From Candidatus Altimarinota bacterium (lineage in GTDB: Bacteria; Patescibacteriota; Gracilibacteria; Absconditabacterales; Absconditicoccaceae), in the NCBI GenBank assembly GCA_021734475.1, contig JAIPIU010000002.1, positions 188,122 through 252,121 of the forward strand: DNA of 64,000 nt, written 5' to 3'. Positions 33,383 through 41,179 of this stretch are shown here, piece after piece; position 1 is the first letter of the stretch, and the number at the start of each line of letters is the position of its first letter. The position numbers were made by a program, and so were the translations under genes. The notes beneath the pieces were generated by a model, which did not search any database, was not told the origin of the DNA, and saw only the letters and a program-made list of their open reading frames with translations.

Positions 33383-34849
33383 ATGAAAAAAACAAAAAAC
33401 AAAAAAGATATTATCTTTTTTTCGTCACCAATTCAGTTAGACGCTAGATTGGCTGATAATCTAATTGTCTTGGGTCAACCATGTGGAGAAATTCCTAACG
33501 GTATTCTTCACATAGCAAGCTACTTGGATTCTTTTGGTATAAGATCAATTGTTGTTCCAATAGATGCATTCTTGTACAAAAAGCAATTTGTAGATATCTC
33601 TCATCTAATAGAATCCGTTGTTTCAATCTTTAGAAAGCAGATCTTATACTATGATCCAGATATCTTAGCCTTTGAAATGATGTACACTTTCAATTCCGAT
33701 ACGGTATTGGATGTTATCAAAAAAATAAAAGAGATGTTTCCTCAAAAGCTTATTATTATCGGAGGGAATCATGCAACATTTTGTTCAGGTGACATATTAA
33801 ATCCATCGAAAAATAACGGAGTTGATATTGTCATTAGAGGCGAAGGTGAATTCACAACAAAAGAAATTGTTGAGGCTTATCTAAATAAAACTCTTGATAA
33901 AGCCAAGATACAAGGCATTAGCTATCTACATGACGGATCTATCATTCACAATACTGAAAGACTCCGTGGTGATTTGAAACACTTACCGCAATTAAACTAC
34001 AATCTGATTTTACTTCCAGATGATGTAAATATTATAATGTTCAATCACTCTGTAATGTTTACTAGAGCATGTAAAGGTAATTGTACTTTTTGTACGAGCC
34101 CTAGCATGTGGAATCGTCAGATAACAAGCAAGACATCCGAAAAATTTAAAAGTGACCTACTTTATTTAGTTTCTAATGGAGTGTTTCATATCTCCGTTTG
34201 GGATGATGACATCTTTGTAACTGATGAATCATTTAATCAGGTCGTAGCCGTCCTACTATCTATAAAACTTTTATATCCTAATGTAAATTTTTATGTCCAA
34301 TCCAGAGTGTCACATTTTAGGAATAGTAATAAAAAAATACACAATCAGCTTGATTTATTAAAAAAAGCTGGGGTTATAAGAATTCATTTAGGTGTAGAAA
34401 GTGGCTCTCAAATTATTTTGGATGCCATGAATAAAAATTATAAAGCTGAATGGATATTCGATGCTTGCAGTGCAATAAAGGAGCATGATATTGAAGTTGG
34501 TGTATTTATTATCATAGGACATCCAGGTTCTTCTGCGATAGAGGAGCAAGTTTCTTATGATCTAATCCAAAAATTATTTATCAATTCATTGATCGATGAT
34601 ATGCAATGTCACATTTTGTCTCCATTACCAGGATCTGCAGTTGCTTCAGATGCTAGGCTAAAAATAGCCAGCGAAAATGTAAATAATTACGGGATTGTAT
34701 ACAACTACCCAGTCTATGATCTCGTAGATCAGCGTGGAAACATTACCTTTTCTCAGCAAGAGATTTGGTTATGGCTACTGAATTTTTTAGATCTTAGGCA
34801 ACAATATCTTGGCCTAGATCCAAGGGTATCAAACAAACTTAAAGCATAA
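33383..34849 (+). CDS. B12-binding-domain radical SAM enzyme (TGA-free)
   Basis: A 488-residue protein. Residues ~1-170 form a cobalamin-binding-like Rossmann domain (GGNHATF, VIRGEGEFT as in B12-radical SAM proteins). The radical SAM cluster motif is ACKGNCTFC near residue 240, followed by the core (LGVESGSQ, FIIIGHPGS). Such enzymes methylate or rearrange unactivated carbons in natural-product, lipid or hopanoid paths. A real Shine-Dalgarno, AAAGGAGAT, sits 14 bases before ATG, unusual here. All 25 glycines are GGN, none TGA; it ends in TAA. A SAM methyltransferase follows 17 bases later. The product is unknown. Confidence 0.88.
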   Translation: MKKTKNKKDIIFFSSPIQLDARLADNLIVLGQPCGEIPNGILHIASYLDSFGIRSIVVPIDAFLYKKQFVDISHLIESVVSIFRKQILYYDPDILAFEMMYTFNSDTVLDVIKKIKEMFPQKLIIIGGNHATFCSGDILNPSKNNGVDIVIRGEGEFTTKEIVEAYLNKTLDKAKIQGISYLHDGSIIHNTERLRGDLKHLPQLNYNLILLPDDVNIIMFNHSVMFTRACKGNCTFCTSPSMWNRQITSKTSEKFKSDLLYLVSNGVFHISVWDDDIFVTDESFNQVVAVLLSIKLLYPNVNFYVQSRVSHFRNSNKKIHNQLDLLKKAGVIRIHLGVESGSQIILDAMNKNYKAEWIFDACSAIKEHDIEVGVFIIIGHPGSSAIEEQVSYDLIQKLFINSLIDDMQCHILSPLPGSAVASDARLKIASENVNNYGIVYNYPVYDLVDQRGNITFSQQEIWLWLLNFLDLRQQYLGLDPRVSNKLKA

Positions 34850-34868
34850 ACAATTAAATCTGAATATC

Positions 34869-35456
34869 ATGAACAATCAATCATTATTCGAAAAATACCG
34901 TGATGGCAATCACTGGGAAAAACATCCGACAATCTATGCGGAATATTTCGCAGATTTTTTGAAAGAAAGACATAAAGAAAATATTTCTTCCAAAATAATT
35001 GTAGATCTAGGCTGTGGGAATGGTCGTGATGTAAACGTATTTTACAATATTCAAATGTTAACAATAGGAATCGATATCTCTATCGCGTCTATACTATATG
35101 CAGAAAGGAAATATCCTAGATCTGCATTCCGTCTAGAAAATATCGAAAACCTAGGTTTCTCATTTGAAAGTATTGACGCTTATTTCTGCATCAATGTCAT
35201 GCACTATGTCGATGCACCCAAAGTTCTTGGAGAAATCTACAGGACCTTACGGCCTGGAGGCTATGCCTTCATCCACTTCAATCTTTTGATTATTGATCAG
35301 GATTATTCCATCGATTATCATCAGAAGAAATCTGATGTGTACGAACTTGTGAAGGACTTCAAAATCGTTGAAGAAAAAATATTTCTGCGTGAAGATACTT
35401 TACCGACAGCTCATACCCATCACATCATGCAAGTAATCATCAAAAAAATTAATTAA
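34869..35456 (+). CDS. SAM-dependent methyltransferase (TGA-free)
   Basis: A 195-residue class I methyltransferase. VDLGCGNGRDV is motif I, IGIDIS motif II, and LRPGGYAFIHF the strand after motif III. It lies 17 bases after the radical SAM gene and shares its GGN-only glycine usage, so the pair probably acts on one substrate. The C-terminus ends in a HHIMQVII strand typical of small-molecule enzymes. The next stretch is a palindromic repeat. Confidence 0.85.
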   Translation: MNNQSLFEKYRDGNHWEKHPTIYAEYFADFLKERHKENISSKIIVDLGCGNGRDVNVFYNIQMLTIGIDISIASILYAERKYPRSAFRLENIENLGFSFESIDAYFCINVMHYVDAPKVLGEIYRTLRPGGYAFIHFNLLIIDQDYSIDYHQKKSDVYELVKDFKIVEEKIFLREDTLPTAHTHHIMQVIIKKIN

Positions 35457-35478
35457 TAATCCGTCATTTTATTAAACC

Positions 35479-35579
35479 GTCATTTCGAGTGAACAAAGTG
35501 AATCGAGACTTGTCCTTAAGAATAAAGGAAATCGCTTAAAAATAATTTAAAGGGATCTCTCCGCTTCGGTCGAGATGAC
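35479..35579. repeat. GTCATTTCGAG...CTCGAGATGAC-type repeat
   Basis: An imperfect palindrome beginning GTCATTTCGAGTGA and ending GGTCGAGATGAC, with an internal ACTTGTCCTTAAGAATAAA block. A close relative is at 55058. Confidence 0.7.
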
Positions 35580-35613
35580 TAGTGTGTTAGGATGACAATA
35601 AAAAACAAAAACA

Positions 35614-35877
35614 ATGGAAACTAAAAAAGCAGTTGAACCCAAAGCATTAGGAAAAATCAGTTTATTTAGAAGTGTTATGAGTAAGCTATCTGGTTATTGC
35701 TCATATTGTGGCAAAAGATACGTTAGTTGTCATAGTGAAAAAGTAAATTTATTTTTTCCTTTACCACAAAATGGTAAGTGCTGTCCTGATGGACATGAAG
35801 GTTATGTTGACGTATTTATGGGATGGGGAAATTGTCGACAAACTTTTGATCTTATAGAAACCCCACCAAGTAAATAA
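35614..35877 (+). CDS. Small cysteine-rich protein (TGA-free)
   Basis: An 87-residue protein. CSYCGKRYVSC followed by CCPDGHEGY and a final NCRQTF gives a CxxC plus CC/C pattern compatible with a zinc ribbon. No signal peptide. No family recognised. All glycines are GGN. Flanked on both sides by palindromic repeats. Confidence 0.6.
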   Translation: METKKAVEPKALGKISLFRSVMSKLSGYCSYCGKRYVSCHSEKVNLFFPLPQNGKCCPDGHEGYVDVFMGWGNCRQTFDLIETPPSK

Positions 35878-35883
35878 AAACTA

Positions 35884-35963
35884 GTCATTGCGAGGACGAA
35901 GGACGAAGCAATCTTTAAAATTAATCTAAGATTGCCACGCTCATTTCATTCGCTCGCAATGAC
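35884..35963. repeat. GTCATTGCGAGGA...CTCGCAATGAC repeat
   Basis: An 80-bp imperfect palindrome with internal GAAGCAATC / GATTGCCACG arms. Same family as 36591 and 39265. Confidence 0.75.
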
Positions 35964-35990
35964 ATTAAAAACAACAAAAAAAATCTAAAT

Positions 35991-36584
35991 ATGAAAACAC
36001 GTGAAAATTTATTTATCGAGTTCCAGAGAGAACTTGAAAAGAAACGAAAGCGAAATTTTTTAAGTCAAAATCTCATTACAAGCTTATTTATAGCTAGTGT
36101 AGTAACAATAGCTTCGTTTCAATACTTTGGATATGGAGTAATATTGTTTTTTATTGTGGCCTTTATCTTATTCTTTTTTTTAGTTGCTCTCTTAACTCCA
36201 ATAATTGATGGCGAATGGGATTATTCTATCAAAAAGTTAAAAGATTATTTTAGTCAGGAAATTCAAAAAGCAAAAAATTTGGAGGAATCTTACAAACATC
36301 ATTTTATCCAAGAGAAAGAAAAAGCAGAAAAATCACAAGCTTTTGTTTCTTGGATGGATGATACCGAAGTGAAAATTATTACTCCAAATCTTGTCTGGCC
36401 AAACTACATTGTTGGACTAGCAAAAATGGATATAGAAAAAGTTCGTCAAACAGAAAAGGAGATTGAAAATATTCAGAATCAGATTTATGAATTTGAAACA
36501 AAAGTCGAGTTTTATGATCAGATTCCTGAAAAAACTTTCTATCAATATTTCTGGTCATTTAAGTGGCTTAAAAAAATTAATTAA
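35991..36584 (+). CDS. Membrane protein with coiled coil (TGA-free)
   Basis: A 197-residue protein with two closely spaced membrane helices (residues ~25-70), a basic N-terminus (KRKRN), and a long charged helical tail with Glu/Lys heptads (residues ~80-115 and 140-175). No family recognised. All glycines are GGN; TAA stop. The 3' end leads straight into a palindromic repeat through TTAATTAACAATCAGTCATTG, the same junction seen after the gene ending at 39254. Confidence 0.6.
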   Translation: MKTRENLFIEFQRELEKKRKRNFLSQNLITSLFIASVVTIASFQYFGYGVILFFIVAFILFFFLVALLTPIIDGEWDYSIKKLKDYFSQEIQKAKNLEESYKHHFIQEKEKAEKSQAFVSWMDDTEVKIITPNLVWPNYIVGLAKMDIEKVRQTEKEIENIQNQIYEFETKVEFYDQIPEKTFYQYFWSFKWLKKIN

Positions 36585-36590
36585 CAATCA

Positions 36591-36663
36591 GTCATTGCGA
36601 GGAATCCGCCTAGGCGGATAACGAAGCAATCTTTTAAGATCGCCACGCGCTGCTCGCGATGAC
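36591..36663. repeat. GTCATTGCGAGGA...CGCGATGAC repeat
   Basis: A palindromic unit with a nested CCGCCTAGGCGG palindrome and GAAGCAATC/GATCGCCACG arms. Confidence 0.75.
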
Positions 36664-36684
36664 ATAAAAAAAATAAAATAAATT

Positions 36685-37395
36685 ATGTGGAACGGAAAAA
36701 AATTTTTCGAAATAGCTGAAAAGCTTAAAGGAACTTTGGAACATCCATTTAGCAGAGATCTTCAAGACGCTATCAATGTCTCAGGTATGGATAGTGGATC
36801 AGCATTGCTTGATCTATTTGTAAAGTGGTATAGCAAAGATTTTGTTCGTCAACTTTGGGATGGTAATGATCAAGATTTTGAAAAAGCTTATACAAAAATA
36901 TATGCAAAACTTAATCGACCACCAAAAGATCCTGATGCAACAGATTATGATAGCGCTGTAGATACATTGCTTCATATCAAGCGAATCAATAGTTTGCTTT
37001 TGCAAGCTTGCGCTGAATTGATGAAGAGAGCTCAGCATCATGATGATAGTAAACTAAAGAATCCAGAGAAGCCTTTTTTTGATTCTGAGACACCCAAATT
37101 AGCTGGCCTCACTTATGGTACTCCAGAGTACGCAGAGTCTAGAAAGATTCTCAAGACTGCTTTGGATCATCATTATGCACACAATTCTCATCACCCCGAA
37201 CATTACAAAGAGGGTATAAACGACTTTGATCTTTTTGATCTGTTGGAGATGTTTGTTGATTGGAAAGCTTCCAGTGAGAGACATCATGATGGGAATATAC
37301 TCAAATCAATTGAAAAAAATGCTGATCGATTTGGCATTTCACCTCAACTTGTACGTATCTTAAACAATACCGCAAAAAAAATCGATAAATTTTAA
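36685..37395 (+). CDS. DUF5662-like HD-type protein (TGA-free)
   Basis: A 236-residue protein. RAQHHDDSKL and the HHYAHNSHHPEHY stretch followed by LFDLLEMFVDWKASSERH match the histidine/aspartate pattern of the DUF5662 family, HD-like proteins often encoded by phages and mobile regions. The first 110 residues are helical and unrecognised. Metal-dependent phosphohydrolase activity is possible from the His/Asp set, but untested. GGN-only glycines. The family's phage association fits acquisition by transfer. Confidence 0.65.
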   Translation: MWNGKKFFEIAEKLKGTLEHPFSRDLQDAINVSGMDSGSALLDLFVKWYSKDFVRQLWDGNDQDFEKAYTKIYAKLNRPPKDPDATDYDSAVDTLLHIKRINSLLLQACAELMKRAQHHDDSKLKNPEKPFFDSETPKLAGLTYGTPEYAESRKILKTALDHHYAHNSHHPEHYKEGINDFDLFDLLEMFVDWKASSERHHDGNILKSIEKNADRFGISPQLVRILNNTAKKIDKF

Positions 37396-37401
37396 TTAAC
37401 T

Positions 37402-37531
37402 GTCATCTTATTAAACTGTCATTCCCGTGTTATTTTTTGGGAGAGGGAATCTATTATTTATTTGTAACAATCCCGCCTTGCGGGACTCATTACATTCGGA
37501 TTCCGGCTGCAATGAATAAAGCCGGAATGAC
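37402..37531. repeat. GTCATT...AATGAC palindromic repeats
   Basis: A GTCATTCCCG...GGGAATC unit and a GATTCCGGCTGC...GCCGGAATGAC unit, each an imperfect hairpin. Confidence 0.7.
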
Positions 37532-37578
37532 AAGGTAACTTTAGAATAACGAGTATAAACAATTAAAAAATCAAAATT

Positions 37579-38100
37579 ATGATGCAATTATTTTTATTTG
37601 GAACATTCTGGTTTTGGGCTCTCATTGTTGTGAGTCTGATAATCACAGTTAGATTAGTCGAAACATTTGATCCTCATGAAGTTTGGGCGGGATTTACTAT
37701 CCTGATTACACTTGTTCTACTTGCTATATTTGGCAACTGGGAATTCTTCAAAAATATTCTGATTTTTATTCAGGATAATCCATTAATTATTGTAGGTTAT
37801 GTACTGATTTATATTATCATTGGTATTGGTTGGTCATTCTTCAAGTGGTATGCTTACCTCAGAAAAAAAAGAGATTATTATAGAGAACATAATTTCAAAG
37901 ATCCCAAAATTCCTGGGTTTAAAGAAAATGTTTCACGTATAGTTTCTTGGATGATGTACTGGCCGTTCTCTGCTCTATGGACTTTGACTCATAATCTATT
38001 TCGAGATGTGTTCAATTTCTTAACTGAACAACTTAGAGGTGCTTATGAAAAAGTCACCAAAAATGTTTTCAAAGAATTTGAAAAAAAAGAGGAGGAATAA
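37579..38100 (+). CDS. Two- to three-helix membrane protein (TGA-free)
   Basis: A 173-residue protein. Helices near residues 5-25, 38-58 and 68-92 are followed by an aromatic, basic cytosolic region (WYAYLRKKRDYYREH) and a Glu/Lys-rich end (KEFEKKEEE). A second ATG one codon in could be the start. No family recognised; similar proteins are common among small phage- or Bacteroidota-type unknowns, but that is only an impression. GGN-only glycines, TAA stop. Confidence 0.6.
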   Translation: MMQLFLFGTFWFWALIVVSLIITVRLVETFDPHEVWAGFTILITLVLLAIFGNWEFFKNILIFIQDNPLIIVGYVLIYIIIGIGWSFFKWYAYLRKKRDYYREHNFKDPKIPGFKENVSRIVSWMMYWPFSALWTLTHNLFRDVFNFLTEQLRGAYEKVTKNVFKEFEKKEEE

Positions 38101-38115
38101 GATATTTATTTTTTA

Positions 38116-38143
38116 TTGACTTTTATCATTAATTATATATAAA
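38116..38143 (+). promoter_or_regulatory. Promoter of the small protein at 38173
   Basis: TTGACT (38116-38121), 16 bases, TATAAA (38138-38143), without the upstream inverted repeat. Confidence 0.5.
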
Positions 38144-38172
38144 AAAATAAATAAAATTAAAAACAAAACATT

Positions 38173-38451
38173 ATGGACAAAGAATTTTCTTATGGTGGAT
38201 TTAGATTTAATATCAAGGTAGAACTTGATCACAAAATCGAAAGACGTCCCAACGGCAAAAGATGGCACAAAGTCACCGTAAATGATATGGGCCCAAGTAA
38301 TTATTATAAAGTTGCGGAGTTTGAAGAATTACATCTTCTTGAAGGCATCAAAACAATGCAACAATCCGCCAAAAATTGGGTTGATCAAAGAACGGGTAAT
38401 ACACCTCAAAGTGCTATTGAGCAACAATTGACTGCTATTGGCTTCAAATAG
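38173..38451 (+). CDS. Small soluble protein (TGA-free)
   Basis: A 92-residue protein with a beta-rich first half (FRFNIKVELDHK) and a helical, Gln-rich second half. No family recognised. Ends in TAG, one of only two TAG stops among the TGA-free genes. A hairpin pair and terminator follow that are duplicated after the gene ending at 39839. Confidence 0.55.
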   Translation: MDKEFSYGGFRFNIKVELDHKIERRPNGKRWHKVTVNDMGPSNYYKVAEFEELHLLEGIKTMQQSAKNWVDQRTGNTPQSAIEQQLTAIGFK

Positions 38452-38497
38452 CCAATCAAAACTAATAATTCTACTTGGTTTTCTGAGTGGGACTTGT

Positions 38498-38528
38498 CCT
38501 CTTCGTTTATTACGAAGAGGATTTTTTT
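38498..38528 (+). terminator. Intrinsic terminator of duplicated cassette, copy 1
   Basis: CCTCTTCG/CGAAGAGG stem with T-run. It is preceded by a TTTT-loop hairpin (TTGG-TTTT-CTGAG region) and followed by TATACCGTCATTCCGGC. The same arrangement recurs at 39847-39927. Confidence 0.85.
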
Positions 38529-38533
38529 ATACC

Positions 38534-38754
38534 GTCATTCCGGCGTCGTTGACGAAGTCTGCAGCCGGAATCTTTTTCTAGTCATTCCGGTGTTTATCCT
38601 TCGCGTAGTCGGAGGGCTGTTGTTTGGAAGAGGGAAGCTACTCTGTCATTCCCGGATTATTGTTGGAAGAGGGAATCTAATATTATTTTTTATTCCGCCA
38701 AAGCGGAATCTATTTCACTCAGATTCCGGTTGCAACACTTGAGACCGGAATGAC
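38534..38754. repeat. Cluster of GTCATT/AATGAC palindromic repeats
   Basis: At least four units: two GTCATTCCGG-type, one GTCATTCCCGG-type and a GATTCCGGTTGC...ACCGGAATGAC, with a CCGCCAAAGCGG palindrome between. No gene seen. Confidence 0.75.
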
Positions 38755-38759
38755 TAGTC

Positions 38760-38828
38760 TGTTGAAGTCTTTCAACAACACATTTCACCTACAATCTATT
38801 GATATTGACAAACAATAAATTATATATT
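38760..38828 (+). promoter_or_regulatory. Inverted-repeat promoter module
   Basis: TGTTGAA-GTCT-TTCAACA (38760-38777), ACACATTTCACCTA, TTGATA (38799-38804), 16 bases, TATATA (38821-38826). A second TTGACA overlaps at 38805. Confidence 0.6.
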
Positions 38829-38858
38829 TAATATAAAAACAAACAAAAAATAAATATC

Positions 38859-39254
38859 ATGAAAAATCAAAATTATGTTATTTTAATTGCAATGATAGGA
38901 GTAATATTCATTACCTTCTTAGCAATTTCAGCCTTGGAAGATTCCAAAGTTTCTAAGGCTAAATTGGAGGCTGTTGTTGATTTCAAACACTTACGTGAAT
39001 TTACATTTTACTATCATACTCATGATGGTGAGTCAGCAATTCACAAGAGAGTCTATGTCACAACGCCGTCTGAAGAAGATGTTCTTTCACAGTACATTAT
39101 CGATGATCAAGAGAGTTCAGGAGCTTGGCCATACTTTGATAGAGTAGATTCTATATCTATTGCTACACTTGATACTCTTAGTATCGGACACAACTATCCT
39201 TGTAAAATGCTCCAATTACAATGGAAAGAAAAAATCATTTGGATAAAAAATTAA
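38859..39254 (+). CDS. Single-pass membrane or exported protein (TGA-free)
   Basis: A 131-residue protein with one N-terminal hydrophobic helix (VILIAMIGVIFITFLAIS) that could be an uncleaved anchor, and a ~100-residue domain with beta-rich FTFYYHTHDGES. No family recognised. GGN-only glycines, TAA stop. It has the inverted-repeat promoter module and is flanked by repeats. Confidence 0.6.
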   Translation: MKNQNYVILIAMIGVIFITFLAISALEDSKVSKAKLEAVVDFKHLREFTFYYHTHDGESAIHKRVYVTTPSEEDVLSQYIIDDQESSGAWPYFDRVDSISIATLDTLSIGHNYPCKMLQLQWKEKIIWIKN

Positions 39255-39264
39255 TTAACAATCA

Positions 39265-39346
39265 GTCATTGCGAGGAATCAGCTTATGCGGATGACGAAG
39301 CAATCTTATCTCAAAAGATCGCCACGTCCTTCGTCCTCGCGATGAC
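39265..39346. repeat. GTCATTGCGAGGA...CGCGATGAC repeat
   Basis: Close copy of 36591-36663, including the preceding TTAATTAACAATCA junction to the upstream gene. Confidence 0.75.
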
Positions 39347-39365
39347 ATAAAAAAACAAAAAAGTC

Positions 39366-39839
39366 ATGAACTCAAAAAGTAATTTATTCTTTGGATATAC
39401 AGCACTACTTATTTTGTTTATTGTAGTAGTAGTTATCGTACAAATCCAAAGTAACAAAACCCAATGTGATTCTAATTCAGATATACCACAAGATGAAAAC
39501 ATTCTGATCAGTCAATACGATCTCAAAAAAGATTATGGCTGGCAGGATATTATTCTCTGGGCTGAATCCAAAGAAAACTTTGAAAAAGCTTACAACACAA
39601 AGCTGAATTGGCTCAACTATGCTATGGGATTTCAGAGAGATCCTATGTGCACAGATCCTCTTGGTGGTGGTGGAGAATGGAAGTATGAAAAAGTTTGTTT
39701 CAATTTCGTTTGGCGTCCCAATATCCCTAATATGCTAGATAAAATAGCTGTTCAAACTAGAGGCAAAACTTTGGTTATTATAGGTACTATTCACGACAAC
39801 GCACAAAGGTTTTCTGGTGATGTATATTGGTGTGAATAA
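39366..39839 (+). CDS. Membrane-anchored unknown protein (TGA-free)
   Basis: A 157-residue protein: hydrophobic anchor at residues ~8-28 (YTALLILFIVVVVIVQI), then a domain with three cysteines and a GGGG turn (DPLGGGGEWKY). No family recognised. GGN-only glycines, TAA stop. Both this and the preceding gene are small N-anchored proteins, perhaps working together. Confidence 0.6.
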   Translation: MNSKSNLFFGYTALLILFIVVVVIVQIQSNKTQCDSNSDIPQDENILISQYDLKKDYGWQDIILWAESKENFEKAYNTKLNWLNYAMGFQRDPMCTDPLGGGGEWKYEKVCFNFVWRPNIPNMLDKIAVQTRGKTLVIIGTIHDNAQRFSGDVYWCE

Positions 39840-39879
39840 AAAATTAATAATCCTGCTCGGTTTTCTGAGTGGGACTTGT

Positions 39880-39910
39880 CCTCCTCGTTTATTACGAGGG
39901 GGGTTTTTTT
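39880..39910 (+). terminator. Intrinsic terminator of duplicated cassette, copy 2
   Basis: CCTCCTCG/CGAGGGGG with one wobble, T-run to 39910. CTCGG-TTTT-CTGAG hairpin just upstream. Confidence 0.85.
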
Positions 39911-39915
39911 ATACC

Positions 39916-40007
39916 GTCATTCCGGCTTCGTTTTTTTTGCAGCCGGAATCTTAATTCTAAACATATTGCAGACTTCGTCATTAAAACCGGAATGACTATG
40001 GAATGAC
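39916..40007. repeat. GTCATTCCGG...CCGGAATGAC repeats
   Basis: GTCATTCCGGCTTCG...GCAGCCGGAATC, then a reverse unit ending CCGGAATGAC. Confidence 0.7.
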
Positions 40008-40011
40008 AAAC

Positions 40012-40081
40012 TTGTTGATGCTTTCCAACAACACATTTTGCTAGTCATACATTGACTTATCAAAGAAAATACTTATATACT
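40012..40081 (+). promoter_or_regulatory. Inverted-repeat promoter module
   Basis: TTGTTG...CAACAA (40012-40031), ACACATTTTGCTAGTCATA, TTGACT (40052-40057), 16 bases, TATATA (40074-40079). Confidence 0.6.
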
Positions 40082-40127
40082 AAATACAAAAACAAAAGAA
40101 TGTCAATAAATTAAAAATCAAAACAAA

Positions 40128-40979
40128 ATGAAAAAGTTATTTGTATTATTCGTTCTTGTATCAGTTAGCATTATGTCTTTTGCTCAGATTACAGATATCT
40201 ATTCAAAAGATAGTTCTGTGGTGATTGATCGTATTTATGCTGGTTCATTGAGCGGAACAATGTTCCATACCGATTCACTTTACACTACTGGTTTTACCGG
40301 TGTGCGCTTCGGAGCAATGGGAACATACAGACCAGCAGATTGGATTTCATTTTCATCTTGGGCTTTGGTTCAAGTTGATGGTGGATCTCAGCCGTGGTCT
40401 TTACAACAGTATTGGATGACACTCCAGCCTACTAAGAAGCTAACTTTACAATTAGGTTCAATGGCTTCTATTCCTACAGAGATGCGGCCACATCCAGTTA
40501 GTTCTTCAGGTCAGTTTGAGACTTGGACTCAGAGTCAAATTCCCGGTGGTGGTCTTGGTATCAAAGCTAAGTATCAACTCACAAAGGATTTTGAATTAGC
40601 CAGTGGTGTTGTGTTTCGTACAGACAAACCGGAATATTCAGCTAGACTTACTTACAAAAGTTTCCAAGTTTCTGGCTGGTATTCAACTTGCGATTCCACT
40701 TCAGGCGTAGCTGCTAGTTTGACTCATGGTAGAGTTTTCTCTACTCTGGTCTACAAACCAGATCAAACTATCTCTGACGTATTGGTAGTCAAAGTAAGCA
40801 AGAAACACGATATTTCTCTTTACTCAGACATGGGTTATGACTTTCAGTCAGAAAAACTTGTCCGTGGTGAATGGGGAGTACTCAAAGGTTTTGATTCCAA
40901 ATGGATTGATGGTCTTTTCGGTCTTGGATATCAACATGAATCTCAATCTATCGCAGCTTACTTATTCGTTCACTTGTAA
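40128..40979 (+). CDS. Signal-peptide protein resembling a small outer-membrane beta-barrel (TGA-free)
   Basis: A 283-residue protein. Residues 1-20 (MKKLFVLFVLVSVSIMSFAQ) form a signal peptide with the F-A-Q cleavage end common in Bacteroidota. The rest shows alternating polar/hydrophobic strands with many Gly, Ser, Tyr and Trp and ends in a hydrophobic AAYLFVHL strand, as outer-membrane barrels do. Twelve or so strands could be drawn. All 25 glycines are GGN, none TGA; TAA stop. CPR bacteria are thought to be monoderm, so an outer-membrane barrel would be out of place: it may be a recent import, or work as a secreted protein. Function unknown. Confidence 0.6.
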   Translation: MKKLFVLFVLVSVSIMSFAQITDIYSKDSSVVIDRIYAGSLSGTMFHTDSLYTTGFTGVRFGAMGTYRPADWISFSSWALVQVDGGSQPWSLQQYWMTLQPTKKLTLQLGSMASIPTEMRPHPVSSSGQFETWTQSQIPGGGLGIKAKYQLTKDFELASGVVFRTDKPEYSARLTYKSFQVSGWYSTCDSTSGVAASLTHGRVFSTLVYKPDQTISDVLVVKVSKKHDISLYSDMGYDFQSEKLVRGEWGVLKGFDSKWIDGLFGLGYQHESQSIAAYLFVHL

Positions 40980-40994
40980 ACATTTAATTGTATT

Positions 40995-41026
40995 CTCCCT
41001 TGGGTTTTCCCGGGGAGTTTTTTTTT
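40995..41026 (+). terminator. Intrinsic terminator
   Basis: CTCCCTTGGG-TTTT-CCCGGGGAG, stem with G-U pairs and nine T; same design as at 26985. Confidence 0.85.
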
Positions 41027-41036
41027 ATTTTTCTCA

Positions 41037-41124
41037 GTCATTCCGGTGTTATTCATTGCAACCGGAATCTTATAACGCTAAATTTTAGATTCCGGCTGCA
41101 GTTTCACCTTAAGGCCGGAATGAC
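41037..41124. repeat. GTCATTCCGG...CCGGAATGAC repeat
   Basis: Two GTCATTCCGG-type halves; the right-hand edge of the TGA-free island. Confidence 0.7.
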
Positions 41125-41179
41125 TTTTGATAGATAAACAACAGTAAAATTTTGACTTATAAAAAATCCTGATTATACT

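Noticed and set aside
38494..38742. Open frame of about 80 codons
   Set aside because: Composed of terminator and palindromic repeats; no plausible protein.
33383..40979. Assembly contamination as explanation of the TGA-free island
   Set aside because: Not excluded without reads, but disfavoured: the same promoter module and repeats occur with native genes, and other TGA-free genes are embedded singly among native genes.
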